A stretch of DNA of 64,000 bases, taken from NCBI GenBank assembly GCA_963791545.1, contig CAWBSR010000018.1:416645-480644 (forward strand), read 5' to 3'. The translations under genes were made by a program, and so were the position numbers. The DNA is from JALYXV01 sp963791545. Lineage in GTDB: Bacteria > Actinomycetota > Acidimicrobiia > Acidimicrobiales > Palsa-688. The notes beneath the pieces are model-generated. The model saw nothing but the letters and a program-made list of their open reading frames with translations, was not told where the DNA came from and made no database searches. Positions 62,216 to 64,000 of the stretch are shown here, piece by piece (position 1 is the first letter of the stretch; each line of letters begins with the position of its first letter).

Positions 62216-62574
62216 AGGTTCTCGTTGATTCCGCGTTCCCCGTTTCTGTGAATCAACTTGCAAACTCCTACGGCATCGACTTTGTTCGACTCCTAGACCT
62301 TGTTGATGATGAATCGCTCATAAGTTATGCCGTGGCCAACGGTTATGCAGGCCTTGTAGTGTTCGGAGACGAGATGCTCGCAACGGGACGCCTTCAAGAA
62401 TCCGCCTCGGCTGCAAACGTGCTTCTTATTTGTGCAGTATCGATAAATCCACTCGACGCCGAGACCCACCTACGCAGCTCGACGCGGTCGATCGCGAACC
62501 ATCTAAAGCACGAGCGATCCAAAGCCTGGTGGTTGAGTTCTGGCGGGCTTTCAGCGATCATTGGGCACGAGTAG
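62212..62574 (+). CDS. DUF5615 PIN-like protein (toxin-like)
   Basis: 120 residues resembling the DUF5615/Mut7-C-type PIN-like fold paired with DUF433 proteins. MKVLVDSAFPVSVNQLANSY carries the first Asp, DDESLISYAVANGYAGLVVFGDEML the second acidic cluster. The family's usual DENLP is DSAFP and D-x-D is GDEM, so the acidic site is altered but not obviously dead. Such proteins are expected ribonuclease-type toxins. ATGA overlap with the DUF433 gene. 225 empty bases follow. Confidence 0.75.
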   Translation: MKVLVDSAFPVSVNQLANSYGIDFVRLLDLVDDESLISYAVANGYAGLVVFGDEMLATGRLQESASAANVLLICAVSINPLDAETHLRSSTRSIANHLKHERSKAWWLSSGGLSAIIGHE

Positions 62575-62800
62575 GGACGTTGGGCCAAGATTGTACAAGA
62601 AGAGTCCCCGTTCAACTGGATGATGCCGCCTGGGACGCCCGAAGACCATCACGTGCGTTGGTCGGCGGGAGGGACGCATATCTGCGATCCCGCACGTCGT
62701 GGGGGCGGTCCCGTGCTGCTCGCGACCGTCTGAGGTCGGGACAAGTGCTGCGTTGGGGAACGGTGCCCCGCGGATCTCCCGGTGTGCATAGGCTCGGGCC

Positions 62801-63145
62801 ATGGGTACCTTAAAGCGAATTGCGCCTATCTTCGCTGTGCGTGACCTCGATGCCTCGATGGCGCACTATCAACGACTGGGCTTCAAAACTCGACCATACG
62901 AAGGCGGTGGTTACAGCTTCGCCACCCGGGATGGCATCGAGATTAATCTTGGCCTCGTGCCCGACGACGAGCGCCGCCCGGGTTCGGCGTACCTCTGGGT
63001 AGAGGACGCAGACGAGGTAGCGACGGAATGGCGCTCGGGAGGAGTCGAGGTGCATTCGCCGGAGGACACCGAATGGGGGCAACACGAGGGTGCCGTCATC
63101 GATCCCGATGGGAACGTGATCCGCTTCGGCTCGCCGATGCGGTGA
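62801..63145 (+). CDS. VOC family protein (glyoxalase/bleomycin-resistance-like)
   Basis: 114 residues with the beta-alpha-beta-beta-beta repeat of the vicinal-oxygen-chelate fold: IFAVRDLDASMAHYQRLGF and YLWVEDADEVATEWRSGGVE, closing AVIDPDGNVIRFGSP. The arrangement resembles bleomycin-binding proteins as well as glyoxalases; it may sequester or modify a small molecule. Catalytic metal ligands are not clear. A single domain, so probably a dimer. Confidence 0.88.
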   Translation: MGTLKRIAPIFAVRDLDASMAHYQRLGFKTRPYEGGGYSFATRDGIEINLGLVPDDERRPGSAYLWVEDADEVATEWRSGGVEVHSPEDTEWGQHEGAVIDPDGNVIRFGSPMR

Positions 63146-63309
63146 GATGACTCCAGTGAGAACCCAGCGATTACCGGACTCGGTAACGGTTCTTCCCCCC
63201 GAACGTGAAGGACGGGTACGTACGGCACTCGAGGTCCGATCGTTGCAGGTTGACCGGGCCGGAACCGAGGTCTGCGGAGGTGGAAGACGGCAGGCGTAAC
63301 CTCGGGCCT

Positions 63310-64000
63310 ATGCCAGGAGACCATCCTGTAGCCGTCCTCTGGGGCCTGCTCACCCGGGACTTCGATGAAGATTTGCCCGAAGGGGTGTTCCATCTCGTAG
63401 TGGTGGGCGGACCCGCAGTTCTTCCCGGGCATACGGGACTGCTATCGGAAACTTCGTGGCAGCACGTGTCTCCGGGAAGTGCCGGCGTCGTCGAAACGTT
63501 TCGGCCGCCACCCGAGCCTGGCTTGGTCGTTGTCGGCAACTACCAGGCGACGATGCACTCCTACCAAAGATCTTGGCTCGAGATCTCGGCGGCTCCCGAC
63601 GACGTGGCGGGCCTTGCGTCAACTGCTGGCATCGGTGTCACCGCAGGAGGTGTTCTTGACCAACGCCTTTGTTGGATTGCCCGCCCTTGCGGGCGACACG
63701 GAGTCGTTCCCGACGACGCCATCCTTCACTCGGCGGTGCGAGCACCTGTTGAGCACGCAGATCGAATTGTTCTCCCCCCGTCTGGTGGTGTGCCTCGGTG
63801 TACCAGCCGCCAGGATGCTCGCGGCGATCACCCCGGCCCTTGACTCGTGGCGGCCGTGGCCGGGCTACGCGGCGCTCGATCAGCGAAGGGTGTCGGCGGT
63901 TGACGGTTGCACCGTCGCAGACGTCACATTCGTGGCGGTCGTGGTCCGGCATCCCTCCGCCGTGCTCTCCCGGGCCCAGAGACAGCGGGATGCAGAGTTG
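63310..64000 (+). pseudogene. uracil-DNA-glycosylase-like protein, frameshifted and cut by the window end
   Basis: The N-terminal frame from ATG 63310 (ending PGLVVVGNYQATMHSYQRSWLE) and a second frame from about 63595 to the window end together look like one UDG-superfamily protein. The second frame reads TTWRALRQLLASVSPQEVFL, TNAFVGLPALAGDTESFPTT, FTRRCEHLLSTQIELFSPRL, VVCLGVPAARMLAAI and VVVRHPSAVLSRAQ. A 1-nt gain (or 2-nt loss) near 63590-63610 is needed to join them. GNYQ and LGVP are where this group has its Gly-rich uracil-pocket motifs. The 3' end is outside the window. Confidence 0.65.

Overview
The window is high-GC DNA (roughly 65-72% over most of its length) from an actinobacterium. 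Supporting signs are an mce operon, a DUF4193 acidic zinc-ribbon protein, a BldC-like DNA-binding protein, TIGR03086/DinB-like proteins, GTG/TTG starts and a group 1h [NiFe] hydrogenase. Acidimicrobiia or a related uncultured soil lineage is my inference. I saw no tRNA, rRNA or CRISPR array.

Layout. (1) 1-6318: the 3' part of an mce lipid-import operon: five MCE proteins, two of them lipoproteins, plus an Mce-associated membrane protein. (2) 6.4-11.5 kb: DUF4193 protein, repeat-rich proteins, GNAT and Nudix enzymes, and an enoyl-CoA hydratase, with a perfect palindrome spanning two convergent stop codons. (3) 11.57-12.21 kb: a non-coding array of ten 62-bp repeats, followed by an MMPL exporter, a class II aldolase and a TetR regulator. 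(4) 16.3-19.7 kb: a haem peroxidase locus with a catalase-like protein, a DyP peroxidase and a small companion. (5) 19.9-29.7 kb, minus strand: a MidA-like methyltransferase/TPR protein, a penicillin-acylase-family hydrolase and a giant secreted repeat protein. The giant gene's signal peptide is separated from its body by a 4-nt duplication. (6) 29.8-32.1 kb: a K+-channel-like protein, an SH3 lipoprotein and a BldC-like protein. (7) 32.2-37.8 kb, minus strand: a tight operon of response regulator, group 1h hydrogenase small and large subunits, and a hybrid histidine kinase. (8) 37.9-41.5 kb: lysine catabolism, with an AASA/P6C dehydrogenase divergent from a saccharopine dehydrogenase and a DUF1338 2-oxoadipate decarboxylase. 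(9) 41.5-47 kb: housekeeping and stress genes.

From about 47 kb the window becomes accessory and eroded. It holds a sigma-factor remnant fused to a YciI gene, GNAT and amidohydrolase pseudogenes, two ArsR-SRPBCC cassettes, a rifampin ADP-ribosyltransferase (arr), and a complete IS256-family element. That element adjoins an RNase-Z-like protein that has lost all its metal ligands. A lower-GC, tightly overlapping four-gene operon follows at 60.0-62.6 kb: two unrecognised proteins, a DUF433 antitoxin-like protein and a DUF5615 PIN-like protein. This is the best candidate for an undescribed system. The window ends in a VOC protein and a frameshifted uracil-DNA-glycosylase-like gene.
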